From positions 52,501 to 116,500 of the forward strand of contig JAUDYN010000011.1 in NCBI GenBank assembly GCA_030407005.1: a stretch of 64,000 nucleotides of DNA, written 5' to 3'. Within the stretch, counting starts at the first letter, position 1. Each line of letters begins with the position of its first letter. The translations under genes and the position numbers were made by a program. Origin of the DNA: Desarmillaria ectypa. Taxonomy: Eukaryota; Basidiomycota; Agaricomycetes; Agaricales; Physalacriaceae. The notes beneath the pieces were generated by a model that searched no databases, was not told where the DNA came from, and worked only from the letters and a program-made list of their open reading frames with translations. Shown here in pieces: positions 29,737-40,507 of this stretch.

Positions 29737-31344
29737 TGATATGCCGTCTACACATTCACACCTAGATTTTGCGATTTTGTAACAATACTATTGCACATCT
29801 ATCCTATACTAGTGATACATAGAGGACTATAGCTGAGGCTTTGAGCTGATAGTTAAAAGCAGTAAGCAACTGGTAGAGCCAGGACTTAGATGCAACACCA
29901 TTAGTGGGTTAAATCTACCAGCCGGCCAGACTAGTAACTCGAATGCTAGCAGGACTAAGTGAAATACAGCCACTAGCAAACGAAGGATGCTACTAGCACA
30001 CCAAAACCAGGAGTAGAGTACACAGATCTCGTCAAGTTCTGTCACTAGCAGCCCAGACTGGGCATAAACGCCTAAGTCAGGATAACTAGTCACATGGCAA
30101 TCTTGAAACAGGACTTAGAAATAAATTAGGAATGGATTAACCTTGAGCCCAGATCCGACTATTTCGATATAGATCTCTTATGATCGATGCTAGTGGAGCC
30201 GGACTGCACCCTCGATCATGATCGGATAGCTGTTACAGGTACCAATATCCGGATATCCATATAACCGCGTTACTAGGGCCTGTAGTTGTGCCAAGGGTGC
30301 GGAAAGACCAACTGTGGAGTCTCTAGACCGAATATTTGAAAAGAAAACAGACTAGACCGACTATTGTATCATTATTCACCATTATTCGTGACTAGCCAAG
30401 AAATCCTTACCATGATATAGATCTCTTATGATCGATGCTAGTGGAGCCAGACTGCACCCTCGATCATGATCGGATAGCTGTTACAGGTACCAATATCCGG
30501 ATATCCATATAACTGCGTTACTAGGGCATGTAGTTGTGCCAAGGGTGCGGAAAGACCAACTGTGGAGTCTCTAGACCGAATATTTGAAAAGAAAACAGAC
30601 TAGACCGACTATTGTGTGATTATTCACTATTATTCGTGACTAGCCAAGAAATCCTTACCAATATACCCTATACCCAGATGATATTTATAGTTTTGCCTCA
30701 GTAGTATATAAGTAGTGGGATGGGTGCTCGTGCAAAGCAGGAAGCCATCCCCGCAGTTGAGCCCTCACTGGTAGTAACTGGTGTCCCCAATTAAAGGCAT
30801 TTGTGCTTAACCTCAACAAAGTGATTAATAGTCGCTAAGTCACCCATAGAATTGCATTGAATTGAAGTCCATTAGAGTCACTGTTGTGTCCTGCAAAGGT
30901 CTGGAGTGTTTTGAAGTTAGTTCAAGCAAAGTTCTCGGAGTTATAGTTTATTCTTAGGCCAAGAGCGCCACTAGTCAGCCAAGAGTGCGACTGGTCAAGT
31001 GTTTATCACTTGTAGGAAGCAGTATAGGGCCAAGAGCGCCACCAGCCTGAAGCCATTTCAGTCAGAACGAGCGCAGTAGCTCAAACCAAGTCACTCTTTA
31101 TCCAATTGTGTCTTACCCACCCCACTAGTATGAGTAGTACTTTGTATAAACTCACTAGTAACGAATAAAACGTCTTTAAGACAATTGTACTTGATTATTG
31201 AAGTCTGCAGAGTGCTTCCATCATACTCGAAACTGCCCGAATTCAATATTGGTGATTAAGTGTAGAGTAGTAAGAGGTTTAGTGTGATTGGTGTTCATTG
31301 CCATTCCCTAATTCTTTTGTCACTCGCCGTTACCAAGCACATCA
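29737..31344 (+). repeat. 5' LTR (A) of the ACTAGT element with 248-bp tandem duplication
   Basis: Same ends as LTR B but 1,608 bp against 1,360 bp. The difference is a tandem duplication of 248 bp (30,166-30,413 and 30,414-30,661), both units starting GATATAGATCTCTTATGATC. A TATATAAGTAG box lies near 30,706. The 88-codon antisense ORF (29,827-30,093) is open. Confidence 0.9.
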
Positions 31345-31346
31345 TC

Positions 31347-31362
31347 TGGAGCCCACCGCGAG
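31347..31362 (+). promoter_or_regulatory. tRNA-type primer-binding site of the ACTAGT element
   Basis: TGGAGCCCACCGCGAG begins two bases after LTR A. It starts with TGG, as expected for pairing with the CCA end of a tRNA whose 3' end would read CTCGCGGTGGGCTCCA. I cannot name the tRNA from this alone. Confidence 0.65.
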
Positions 31363-31480
31363 GGGGGTTTCAGACTTGATAATCTTGTTGAATAAAAGAC
31401 GCTTATTTGACACTAGTCTTGTTAAATAAACTACTGTTCAAACCTAGTAGCTTGTACGCAATCTGTCTAACCAAGCCTCA

Positions 31481-33340
31481 GTGAAAGCGAAGGGCAAAGC
31501 TAGAGCTACAGAGCCCGCACGAGCATCGTCTTCAAGGCTAGCACCTAATAGTGCTACCTCGAGACTAAGAGGAAGATCAACAGCCAATTCACGAGCTGCT
31601 GGTGTTGGATCTCCATCTAACTACGACTTGTTAAAGCAGAAACGAAGTGCAACTGCACCGCCCAATAGCTCACAAGCTAGGACAGCGCAGCGAATCAACG
31701 CGAACTTAACAGTTCAACAGACTAGACCCATCGCACCACGCCTAAGGCCAAGACCTTCCTTCCCTAGTGAAGATAGAATATCACTAGTACCTGGACAAAC
31801 GAACTCACAGTCCATTCAAACCGTTAGTAGACCGTCCATGTCAACTAACAACCAAAAGATGCCTAGACCAACGTCTAGAGACGCGCCCAAGTTTGATAGT
31901 GAAGAACCAGAGGACTTGCGTCGTTTCCTTGGGCAAATGGAGGATTTATTCTCTGACTACAGCATCACCGACGACGACGAGAAGAAGAAGAAGCTAGTAA
32001 GGTATACGGATGCACGTACCGAAGAAGAATGGCAAACCCTAGAGGAGTATGATAGTGGCACCTTCGACGAATTCAAGGAAGTTATCTTGAAAAACTATCC
32101 AGAGGCGGCAGACGCAGAGACAGGCACTTGGGAGAGGCTCATGCGTATATCGCGAAAGTTCTCAAACCTTGGGGCTGATGAGCACGAGTCATATCTGAAG
32201 TTCAAGCATAGATTCTTGACCGAAGCTAAGAAGCTGCAGAAACCTCTGGCGCTAGTCACGAATCGAGAACTAGTGGAGAAATTCACTGAGTCGTTGTCTC
32301 CCGCGTTTAGAGAAAACATCGCATTGCGATTGAGTATCAAGCGTGGATTCAAAAGCATGACAAGTGCACCTGCTGTTGCTGCTGGTGTCAGTAGTTCTGC
32401 TGCACCTGTTGCTGCAAGACCCATGAAAAGACGGGAAGATATGCACACCCTCGATGAGGTTGTTGCTGAAGCTGATGATATTGCTCTCAACAGCTGCACT
32501 AGTTACCTTCTGTCGGCGACTAGTGGAAGTATATCATCTACTGGAGCCACTAGTGGTTCTGGATTCAAGGCAGAATTTGAAGAAGTAAAGCAGCAAGTAG
32601 CTACTTTACTCGATCGCATTGACGTGAGTGAGAAACAGGCAAAGGAGCACCAAGAACAAATATTGAAAGCCTTTCAACAAGGTGGAAATAATAGCTCCTT
32701 GCCAAGGCAATCACGACCACAGAATGAACACCCAGGAGCAGGCCCTTCTGACAACTGCTGGTACGACTGGAAACCTGGGCACTACGTAAGAGATTGCCAG
32801 AATGTCCAGAAGCACTTAGCAGAAGGATTGTTGAAGTTTGTCGACCGCAAGTTCATGATGGCCGATGGTAATCCAATCCCACGCGAACCAGCGCACCTCT
32901 GTCCAATGGATCGAATGCTAGCAATGTTGAATAAGAAGCAAGAACAGATGTTCTGGGAGGATGTCAGTGGGCCGGCTGGAATATTTAATGTCAGCCTACC
33001 TGATAACACTTCTTTGTATGCCAATAGGCCACGAGACGCTAGGGATGAAGTGATCGATAGACTTCATCAAGACCTGCAGTATTGGCAGACTAGCACTCAT
33101 GTTTCAACGCCTGTTCAATCTACTGTTCAGCCTCAGTTGTTACAAACACCTGTTCTATCTACGAGTAGTCAAACATTGAATCAATCATTTGATCCTAATG
33201 TTTTCTTGAATCAAATGAAGTCGCTATTCAACCAGGCCAGTAGTCAGACTGCGGCTAGTGACCAAAATTTTGATAGTCAGTATGTTGCCACACGTGCTAG
33301 CAGTGGTGAGTCTTCCCAACAGGGTTTCGAAAGGGTCTGA
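31481..33340 (+). CDS. gag: Gag of the ACTAGT element
   Basis: A 619-aa intact ORF. The first 120 residues are basic and Ser/Thr-rich. The Gag capsid-like domain lies at about 130-280 (PKFDSEEPEDLRRFLGQMED; TFDEFKEVILKNYPEA; YLKFKHRFLTEAKKL). A coiled-coil-like segment follows (FEEVKQQVATLLDRIDVSEKQ). A degenerate zinc knuckle CWYDWKPGHYVRDC near residue 426 has Asp where the second Cys of CX2CX4HX4C should be. It ends at TGA 33,338-33,340, whose last base is the A of the next ORF's ATG (TGATG). No ATG precedes closely; the annotated start (GTG, 31,481) is uncertain and an upstream start is possible. Confidence 0.8.
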   Translation: MKAKGKARATEPARASSSRLAPNSATSRLRGRSTANSRAAGVGSPSNYDLLKQKRSATAPPNSSQARTAQRINANLTVQQTRPIAPRLRPRPSFPSEDRISLVPGQTNSQSIQTVSRPSMSTNNQKMPRPTSRDAPKFDSEEPEDLRRFLGQMEDLFSDYSITDDDEKKKKLVRYTDARTEEEWQTLEEYDSGTFDEFKEVILKNYPEAADAETGTWERLMRISRKFSNLGADEHESYLKFKHRFLTEAKKLQKPLALVTNRELVEKFTESLSPAFRENIALRLSIKRGFKSMTSAPAVAAGVSSSAAPVAARPMKRREDMHTLDEVVAEADDIALNSCTSYLLSATSGSISSTGATSGSGFKAEFEEVKQQVATLLDRIDVSEKQAKEHQEQILKAFQQGGNNSSLPRQSRPQNEHPGAGPSDNCWYDWKPGHYVRDCQNVQKHLAEGLLKFVDRKFMMADGNPIPREPAHLCPMDRMLAMLNKKQEQMFWEDVSGPAGIFNVSLPDNTSLYANRPRDARDEVIDRLHQDLQYWQTSTHVSTPVQSTVQPQLLQTPVLSTSSQTLNQSFDPNVFLNQMKSLFNQASSQTAASDQNFDSQYVATRASSGESSQQGFERV

Positions 33341-34650
33341 TGAAGGCTATGGGGAAGAATACGTCAATCCCTATGACTATTCCCCATAAACAGCCGGAGG
33401 ACCATTTCAAAAACAGACCCAAGGGAACTGAACCGAAGAAATATGTAAAGAAAGTGGTTGAACCAGTGTCTGATGAATCTGATGAATATGAGAAAGAAGA
33501 ACCCACACTGTGAGTACCCACTAGTAAGACAGTTGTAGTGGAAATACCTACTATTAAACCCACTAGTAAGAAACCGGTAATAGTAGAAGATGCTAATAGT
33601 GAGGAGGATGAGGCCCCACATCGAGAACTGCCATTTAGAAAAGTTCCGAGTGTAAGTTTTGCGCCCCTCCCATCAGATAGCACAAACAAAAAGAAAAACC
33701 AAGTGAGATTCGAGGAATCCAAGACACCAGCATATAAACATATGGCACCCATCCATAAGGAGGGTAGAGTGCAGGATGTCGCATCTAAAGTATTAAAAAC
33801 GCCTATAGTCTTGAATGCAGAAGAGCTCATGGACCTGTCTGAGCCTCTAAGAAAAGAAATTGCCAAATTAATGGCTAAGAAATGAATTTCGGCTCAGCCA
33901 GTAACAGAACAGATGTATAGTGTGGGGGAGACAGAACCCAAGTCTGACCCATTGCCATTTGACAAGTCTATTGATGAAGAAAACGCAGCTAATGAGGCCT
34001 TGTCCTTGAATGCAGATGCGATCGACATTTCCGATTTGCCATCTGCGACATTCATGGCAGCGCAATTCAGTATGGGTTTAATTCCCGCTGGGTCCTTGAT
34101 TATGACCGACCCATACCTACAGTATCTCGATTCACTAGCACCAGGAGAAAAGCCTAAGCAGGTAATAGTTGCCAAAGACTCAGCTAGTCTGCGAGCTGTC
34201 TATCCTTTAATTAATGGTGCAGGCGAAGAAGAAAGTGTAGTTGATGGTGGCTCACAGATAGTATCGATGGCTAGTACCATTGCGACTAGGCTAGGAATAG
34301 CATGGGATCCTGATATAACTATTCATATGCAGAGTGCGAATGGTCAGCTTGAGAAAACCTTAGGACTAGCAAGGAATGTCCCATTCCTATTTAATGATAT
34401 AACCATGTACTTGCAAGTACATATCATCACTAGTCCAGCATATAAAGTGCTACTAGGCCGACCATTTGATGTTCTCACAGAAAGTGTTATTAGGAATCAA
34501 GCAGATGATGGTCAGATTATTACCATCACTGATCCGAACACTAGTAGGAGGTGCACCATTCCAACCTTCTTGAGAGGGGCTCCTTCTAGATTAGCCAAAA
34601 TGGCACCTAGAGCAGCTGAAGAGGGTTTTCAATTGAACTCAATGAATTGA
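33340..34650 (+). pseudogene. Protease-containing ORF of the ACTAGT element, two TGAs
   Basis: Frame -1 relative to Gag, starting at the ATG that overlaps the gag stop. Residues 1-60 are Lys/Glu-rich. A linker with repeated TSK motifs is followed by an aspartic-protease fold near 34,200-34,500: VDGGSQIVSMASTIATRLGI, then FNDITMYLQVHI and YKVLLGRPFDVLTES, the usual flap and ILGRPF-like motif. Stops at 33,511 and 33,883 are TGA and are explained by CGA. It ends at TGA 34,648-34,650, again sharing its A with the next ATG. Confidence 0.75.
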
Positions 34651-37600
34651 TGAACGATCAAGGAGAGTTAGCCCTGCAAATCATACAGACTAGTGATGGT
34701 AACTTGGAAATCAAAGCGTATATGAAACCAAAAGAAGGCGCTAGTTTCTCAGAAAAAGAACTACGTGACAAATTTCTTATGGCTTCAATGAGTTGTGAAG
34801 AAAAATTATGCCAAGATGAACAAGCCAAGGGACTATTAAACTCCTACTTCCAAGGAAAGGTAGTCCTTGAGGGCTACAAAGCACAATATCATGTGTATGA
34901 GCGCATTAGCGATGGCTCTCAATTATGAAAAGATAATGAAATCCCAATTTATAATATACTAGTTGATAACTTGCATGCGAGGTCAAAGACTAGTAAGTCT
35001 AAGAAGAAAAAGACGACACTAGTCCCTGGTTTTGAACACCTTGGTGCACGCATGAAGAGCCCAGACTTTAAACCAGTCGCAGTGCTCGCTAGTAAGAAAT
35101 ATAAACCTGTAGCATTGAAGGTAAAGCCACTACTGGGTGACCTGCCAGAAAAATTCCAAATAGTGAGAGACATTAAGGGTGATCCCCTCAAAGACATCCC
35201 ACTATTGAGTACTAGTCCACCAGAATATGTACCTACAGCACACTATACCCCAGAAAGAAAAGCTAAGATTGACGAGAATCACCCAGAAGGATTTCTATGG
35301 CCAGAAGAGCGCAAACTAATGCACCATTTCATGACTATCCAAGAACAGGCATTCGCTTGGGATGATACTGAACGGGGGCATTTCCGAGAAGATTTCTTCC
35401 CGCCAATAGATATTCCTGTAGTACCACACACTCCATGGGTATTGAAGAACATTCCCATCCCACCTGGGATCTATGAAGAAGTCTGTAGGATTATTAAATC
35501 CAAGATTGAAGCTGGTGTATATGAACCATCTAATTCTTCATATAGATCAAGGTGGTTCTGTGTTATTAAGAAAGATGGTAAAAGCCTTCGACTAGTACAT
35601 AGTTTGGAGCCCCTCAACGCAGTAACTATTGCGCATTCAGGAATTCCACCAGCCACAGATGAACTCTCAGAGCACTTTGCTGGATGAGCCTGTGGAGGAT
35701 GTTTGGACTTGTATGTTGGATATGACGAGCGCGACATAGCGGTTGGGTCTCGGGACTACACTACCTTCTAGACACCATTTGGTTCTATGCGACTAGTAAA
35801 GTTACCGATGGGTTGGACGAATTCTGTCCCAATATTCCATGAAGATGTGATGCATATCCTGAGAGAAGAAATCCCACATGTCACTCGTCCCTATATTGAT
35901 GATGTACCCATACGAGGACCAAAGACTCGCTATGAAACAGGGGAGGGGAATTTTGAGACTATTCCAGAGAACCCAGGGATTCGTCGTTTTGTATGGGAAC
36001 ATATGCAGAACATGAATCGAGTGGTCCAATGGATGAAATATTGTGGAGGAACCTTTTCTGGACCTAAAACGTTCTTGTGTGTTGAAGAAATGATGGTGGT
36101 TGGTCATTTGTGTACGTATGAAGGTAGAAAAATTGAACCTGATAGGGCTGGAGTCATCAGTCGTTGGGGCCCTTGCAAGCATCTCACAGATGTACGAGCC
36201 TTCTTAGGCACTTGTGGAGTCTGTCGAAAGTTTATAAGAGACTATTCGAAGATAGCAGAGCCACTAGTCAAGTTGACTCGGCTCAATGTACCCTTTGAAT
36301 GGGAGGATGAACAGCAACTAGCCATGGATAAGCTCAAAGAGGCGGTTGTGAATAGTCCAGCTATTCGACCAATTGACCTCACTAGTGAAGCAGAAGTAGG
36401 CCTATGCGTTGATACCTCATACAAGGCTGTTGGGTTCTACATCTATCAAGTTGATGAAAAAGATCCTACCAAGCGCTACTATGTTCGCTTTGGTTCAATC
36501 ACAATGAATGAAAGAGAAGCACGGTTTTCACAGCCCAAACGCAAACTGTATGGACTATTGCGAGCATTAAAAGCTTGTCAGTATTGGCTCATTGGGATTT
36601 GCAACTTAGTAGTTGAAACTGATGCACAATATATTAAGGGTATGCTAAGCAACCCTGGAATGGGACCAAATGCCACTATCAACCGTTGGATAGAGGACAT
36701 ATTGATGTTTCATTTCACCCTTCGGCATGTGAAAGGTAGTACTTTCCTCGCAGATGGACTATCAAGGCGTGACTCCCAACCTGGAGATGAAGTCCATCCT
36801 GACTTGGAGGACTATGAGCTTGAAGACCATGGCCCCTTGAAATTTGAAGTAGCAGAAGGGACTAGTACATGGCCAAAGGAACTTGAAGAATTTAAGAATG
36901 AAATTGATAGTCGAGGTGGCTATATGTATACGCTAGCCATGAGTATTGACGATTTTACTGTAGAATTGGATGATGCACGCTCACACGAGCTAGAATTAAG
37001 AAATCTGTACTTTGCACAAGTGAAAACTGATGAAACTCTAGGCCAGTTCTTGAAGGCTACTCCACTAATTCCAGGTCTCGAACATAAGTTTGACCCTAAC
37101 AAAAGGGAGGACTATCCAGAGAGGCAACGGACTAATAGTGGACTGGCACAAGATGAATGCTTACCACATGTCAGAACCTGGTTGAGAAACCTCAGGTACC
37201 ATCCAGAGGGACTTAATGACAAGCAGTACTTGAATTTTAAGCAGTACTGTCATAACTTCTTCCTAGACAAAGGGGGACGACTGTACAGGCGTAGTATTGA
37301 AGGGAACCATCGACTAGTGGTCGATAAAAGCCATCGAATGTATATGATGAGATCAGCACATGACTCATTAGGACATTGAGGTTTTTATGCAACTAAGTCA
37401 CTATTGGAGCAGCGGTTTTGGTGGCCAGAGTTGGAACGAGATGTCAGTTGGTATGTCAAATCTTGTCATTTATGCCAAGTCAGACAGAAGACTATGCTCC
37501 GTATCCCACCTTCTGTCACTGAGACACCATCGCTATTCCAAAAAGTACACTGTGACACAATGGTTATGTCTCCAGCATTGAATAAGTGCAAATATATAGT

Positions 37601-38756
37601 TCATGCACGCGACTCACTATCGTCATGGCCAGAGGCAAGGGCTTTACAACATGAGAATGCTAAAGCTATTGCGATTTGGTTCTTTGAGGATGTGATATGC
37701 AGGTGGGGCTGTCCGTATGAAATAGTAACTGATAATGGCGGACCATGGGTTGCTGTTATACAATGGCTAGCAGACAAGTACAGCATTACTGGAATAAAGA
37801 TCTCTCCTTACAATTCGCAAGCGAATGGAAAGATAGAAAGAGGCCATTGGGATATTCGTCAATCACTCTTTAAGGCAACTAGTGGCAATGCAAGGAAGTG
37901 GTTTTACTTTCTACCGCATGTATTGTGGGCTGACCACATCACTATTAAACGTGGGATGGGTTGCTCACCATATTTTATGGCACTAGGTGCACATCCAATA
38001 GTACCGCTTGACGTAGTTGAAGCTACCTGGCTAGTAAAACCCCCAAGTGGAATTTTGAGCACTGCAGACCTAATTGGTCTCCGTGCGAAAGCGCTAGCCA
38101 AGCATGCTCAACATGTAATGGCCATAAGACAGAGAGTCAGTAAGAATAAGCTTGATACAGTACTACGCTATGAACGTGAGCACAAGGCCACTATTGTGGA
38201 CTATGACTTCAAACCAGGTCGACTAGTGCTTATGCGAAACACACGTGTTGAAGATAGTCTGGATAGCAAGATGGAGCCAAGGTACTTGGGGCCACTAGTT
38301 GTCATAAGAAGGACCAAAGGTGGTTCCTATGTCTTAGCAGAATTGGATGGATCACTGGTGGGTGGCGCAGTCACTCAGTTTAGAGTAATCCCATACCATG
38401 CGAGGCATAGTATCAGCTTACCAAAGAAAATTCATGATTTAATTGATGTAAGTCCTCAAACTCTTAAAGAGTTGGTGGATAGTGATGAATCTGTCCCAAC
38501 TGAATACCACTATCAGCCATTAGGCAAGAAACTATATGGTGTAGACCAGATTAGACTGCAACAGAGCGACACTAGAGGATCTGACAGTGAAGATTCAGGT
38601 TCAGAAGCAGAGGGATACCCTCAGCCTGGTGACAATGATAGTGATAGTAGTGAAGAGGATGAAGTCCCCATCACTAGTCGACTTAGAAGCTCGAAAACTG
38701 CAGTCAACAACAGTCAAACACAATTGATATTGCTGGGTAATGACAGCGTAAGCTAG
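34650..38756 (+). pseudogene. pol: Pol of the ACTAGT element: RT, RNase H, integrase; four stops
   Basis: Reverse transcriptase starts near 35,450 (VIKKDGKSLRLVHSLEPLN) and carries YIDD at 35,892 in the palm. RNase H has CVDTSYKAVGFYIYQ (36,409), ETDAQYIKG and DGLSRRDSQ. Integrase has an HHCC zinc finger split by a stop, and catalytic D (HCDTMVM, 37,550), D (IVTDNGGPW, 37,725) and E (NGKIERGHWD, 37,830). A GPY/F-like module (YLGPLVVIRRTKGGSYVL, 38,285) is followed by an acidic tail and no chromodomain. Stops: 34,926 TGA, 35,685 TGA, 35,769 TAG, 37,377 TGA; each fits one C to T change (CGA or CAG). All catalytic residues remain. Confidence 0.88.
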
Positions 38757-39143
38757 ATAAGACTATCTAGGCAGTTGATATTCGCAGTAATAACAGACTA
38801 GTAATGGAAAAACTGTATAGGCAGTGACTAGTAATGGTCAGCATGACCAGGGGCGAGTCTAAAACTATGATTGTATTAGCAGAATACCAACCAGTATTGA
38901 GAATAGAATGAGAAGAATAGAGTCCTATCAAAGAAGATCGGCACTGTTGCATGTGAACCTGAAAATCATCAAGTGAATTTGATGATCTCTGATGGCTAAG
39001 TGTCAGCTGGACTTGGTGATGAGAATGTGATCGAGAACTGTGACCTCAAAAGGAAGTAGTAAGGGTCCACTAGTGGGATGCACTGCTAAGTACAAAAGGG
39101 ACTTGGGTGACTGGGGACATTCACTATTTCAGTGCAGGGGAGA
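38757..39143 (+). other. 3' untranslated part and polypurine tract of the ACTAGT element
   Basis: 387 bases without an ORF. Two repeats of GACTAGTAATGG occur at 38,796 and 38,826, and the polypurine tract GGGGAGA directly precedes LTR B. Three ACTAGT sites lie here (38,797; 38,827; 39,069). Confidence 0.7.
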
Positions 39144-40503
39144 TGATATGCCATCTACGCATTCACACCTAGATTTTGCGATTTTGTAACAATACTATTG
39201 CACATCTATCCTATACTAGTGATACATAGAGGACTATAGCTGAGGCTTTGAGCTGATAGTTAAAAGCAGTAAGCAACTGGTAGAGCCAGGACTTAGATGC
39301 AACACCATTAGTGGGTTAAATCTACCAGCCGGCCAGACTAGTAACTCGAATGCTAGCAGGACTAAGTGAAATACAGCCACTAGCAAATGAAGGATGCTAC
39401 TAGCACACAAAAACCAGGAGCAGAGTACACAGATCTCGTCAAGTTCTGTCACTAGCAGCCCAGACTGGGCATAAACGCCTAAGTCAGGATAACTAGTCAC
39501 ATGGCAATCTTGAAACAGGACTTAGAAATAAATTAGGAATGGATTAACCTTGAGCCCAGATCCGACTATTTCGATATAGATCTCTTATGATCGATGCTAG
39601 TGGAGCCAGACTGCACCCTCGATCATGATCGGATAGCTGTTACAGGTACCAATATCCGGATATCCATATAACCGCATTACTAGGGCATGTAGTTGTGCCA
39701 AGGGTGCGGAAAGACCAACTGTGGAGTCTCTAGACCAAATATTTGAAAAGAAAACAGACTAGACCGACTATTGTGTGATTATTCACTATTATTCGTGACT
39801 AGCCAAGAAATCCTTACCAATATACCCTATACCCAGATGATATTTATAGTTTTGCCTCAGTAGTATATAAGTAGTGGGATGGGCGCTCGTGCAAAGCAGG
39901 CAAGCCATCCCCGCAGTTGAGCCCTCACTGGTAGTAACTGGTGTCCCCAATTAAAGGCATTTGTGCTTAACCTCGACAAAGTGATTAATAGTCGCTAAGT
40001 CACCCATAGAATTGCATTGAATTGAAGTCCATTAGAGTCACTGTTGTGTCCTGCAAAGGTCTGGAGTGTTTTGAAGTTAGTTCAAGCAAAGTTCTCGGAG
40101 TTATAGTTTATTCTTAGGCCAAGAGCGCCACTAGTCAGCCAAGAGTGCGACTGGTCAAGTGTTTATCACTTGTAGGAAGCAGTATAGGGCCAAGAGCGCC
40201 ACCAGTCTGAAGCAGTTTCAGTCAGAACGAGCGCAGTAGCTCAAACCAAGTCACTCTTATCTAATTGTGTCTTACCCACCCCACTAGTACGAGTAGTACT
40301 TTGTATAAACTCACTAGTAACAAAGAAAACGTCTTTAAGACAATTGTACTTGATTATTGAAGTCTGCAGAGTGCTTCCATCGTACTCGAAACTGCCCGAA
40401 TTCAATATTGGTGATTAAGTGTAGAGTAGTAAGAGGTTTAGTGTGATTGGTGTTCATTGCCATTCCCTAATTCTTTTGTCACTCGCCGTTACCAAGCACA
40501 TCA
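39144..40503 (+). repeat. 3' LTR (B) of the ACTAGT element
   Basis: 1,360 bp, TGATATGCC...CACATCA, followed by TCGG. TATATAAG lies at 39,864. It looks almost identical to copy C (41,743-43,102, inverted), so B and C are recent and could pair as a 1.36-kb inverted repeat around the copia middle segment. Confidence 0.95.
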
Positions 40504-40507
40504 TCGG

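Larger units (their letters stand above)
29737..40503 (+). mobile_element. ACTAGT element: Ty3-like LTR retrotransposon with 1.36-kb LTRs
   Basis: Direct LTRs A (29,737-31,344) and B (39,144-40,503) with TG...CA ends, a tRNA-type primer site, gag, protease and pol ORFs, and the polypurine tract AGGGGAGA. Flanked by TCGG on both sides (29,715-29,718, before the extra 18 bp, and 40,504-40,507). It lacks a chromodomain and shares no obvious protein similarity with the chromovirus beyond the RT-RH-IN core. Six in-frame stops break pro and pol. Internal sequence carries at least 28 ACTAGT palindromes. Confidence 0.9.

Noticed and set aside
29719..31344. DNA transposon with 18-bp terminal inverted repeats
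   Set aside because: The inverted terminus is an extra fragment at one site only. TG...CA ends, a primer site, polypurine tract and gag-pol between direct copies identify the unit as an LTR.
31345..39143. RIP as the cause of stops
   Set aside because: The visible stop changes are at CpG (CGA to TGA) with no preference for CpA; copies also keep many CpA sites.
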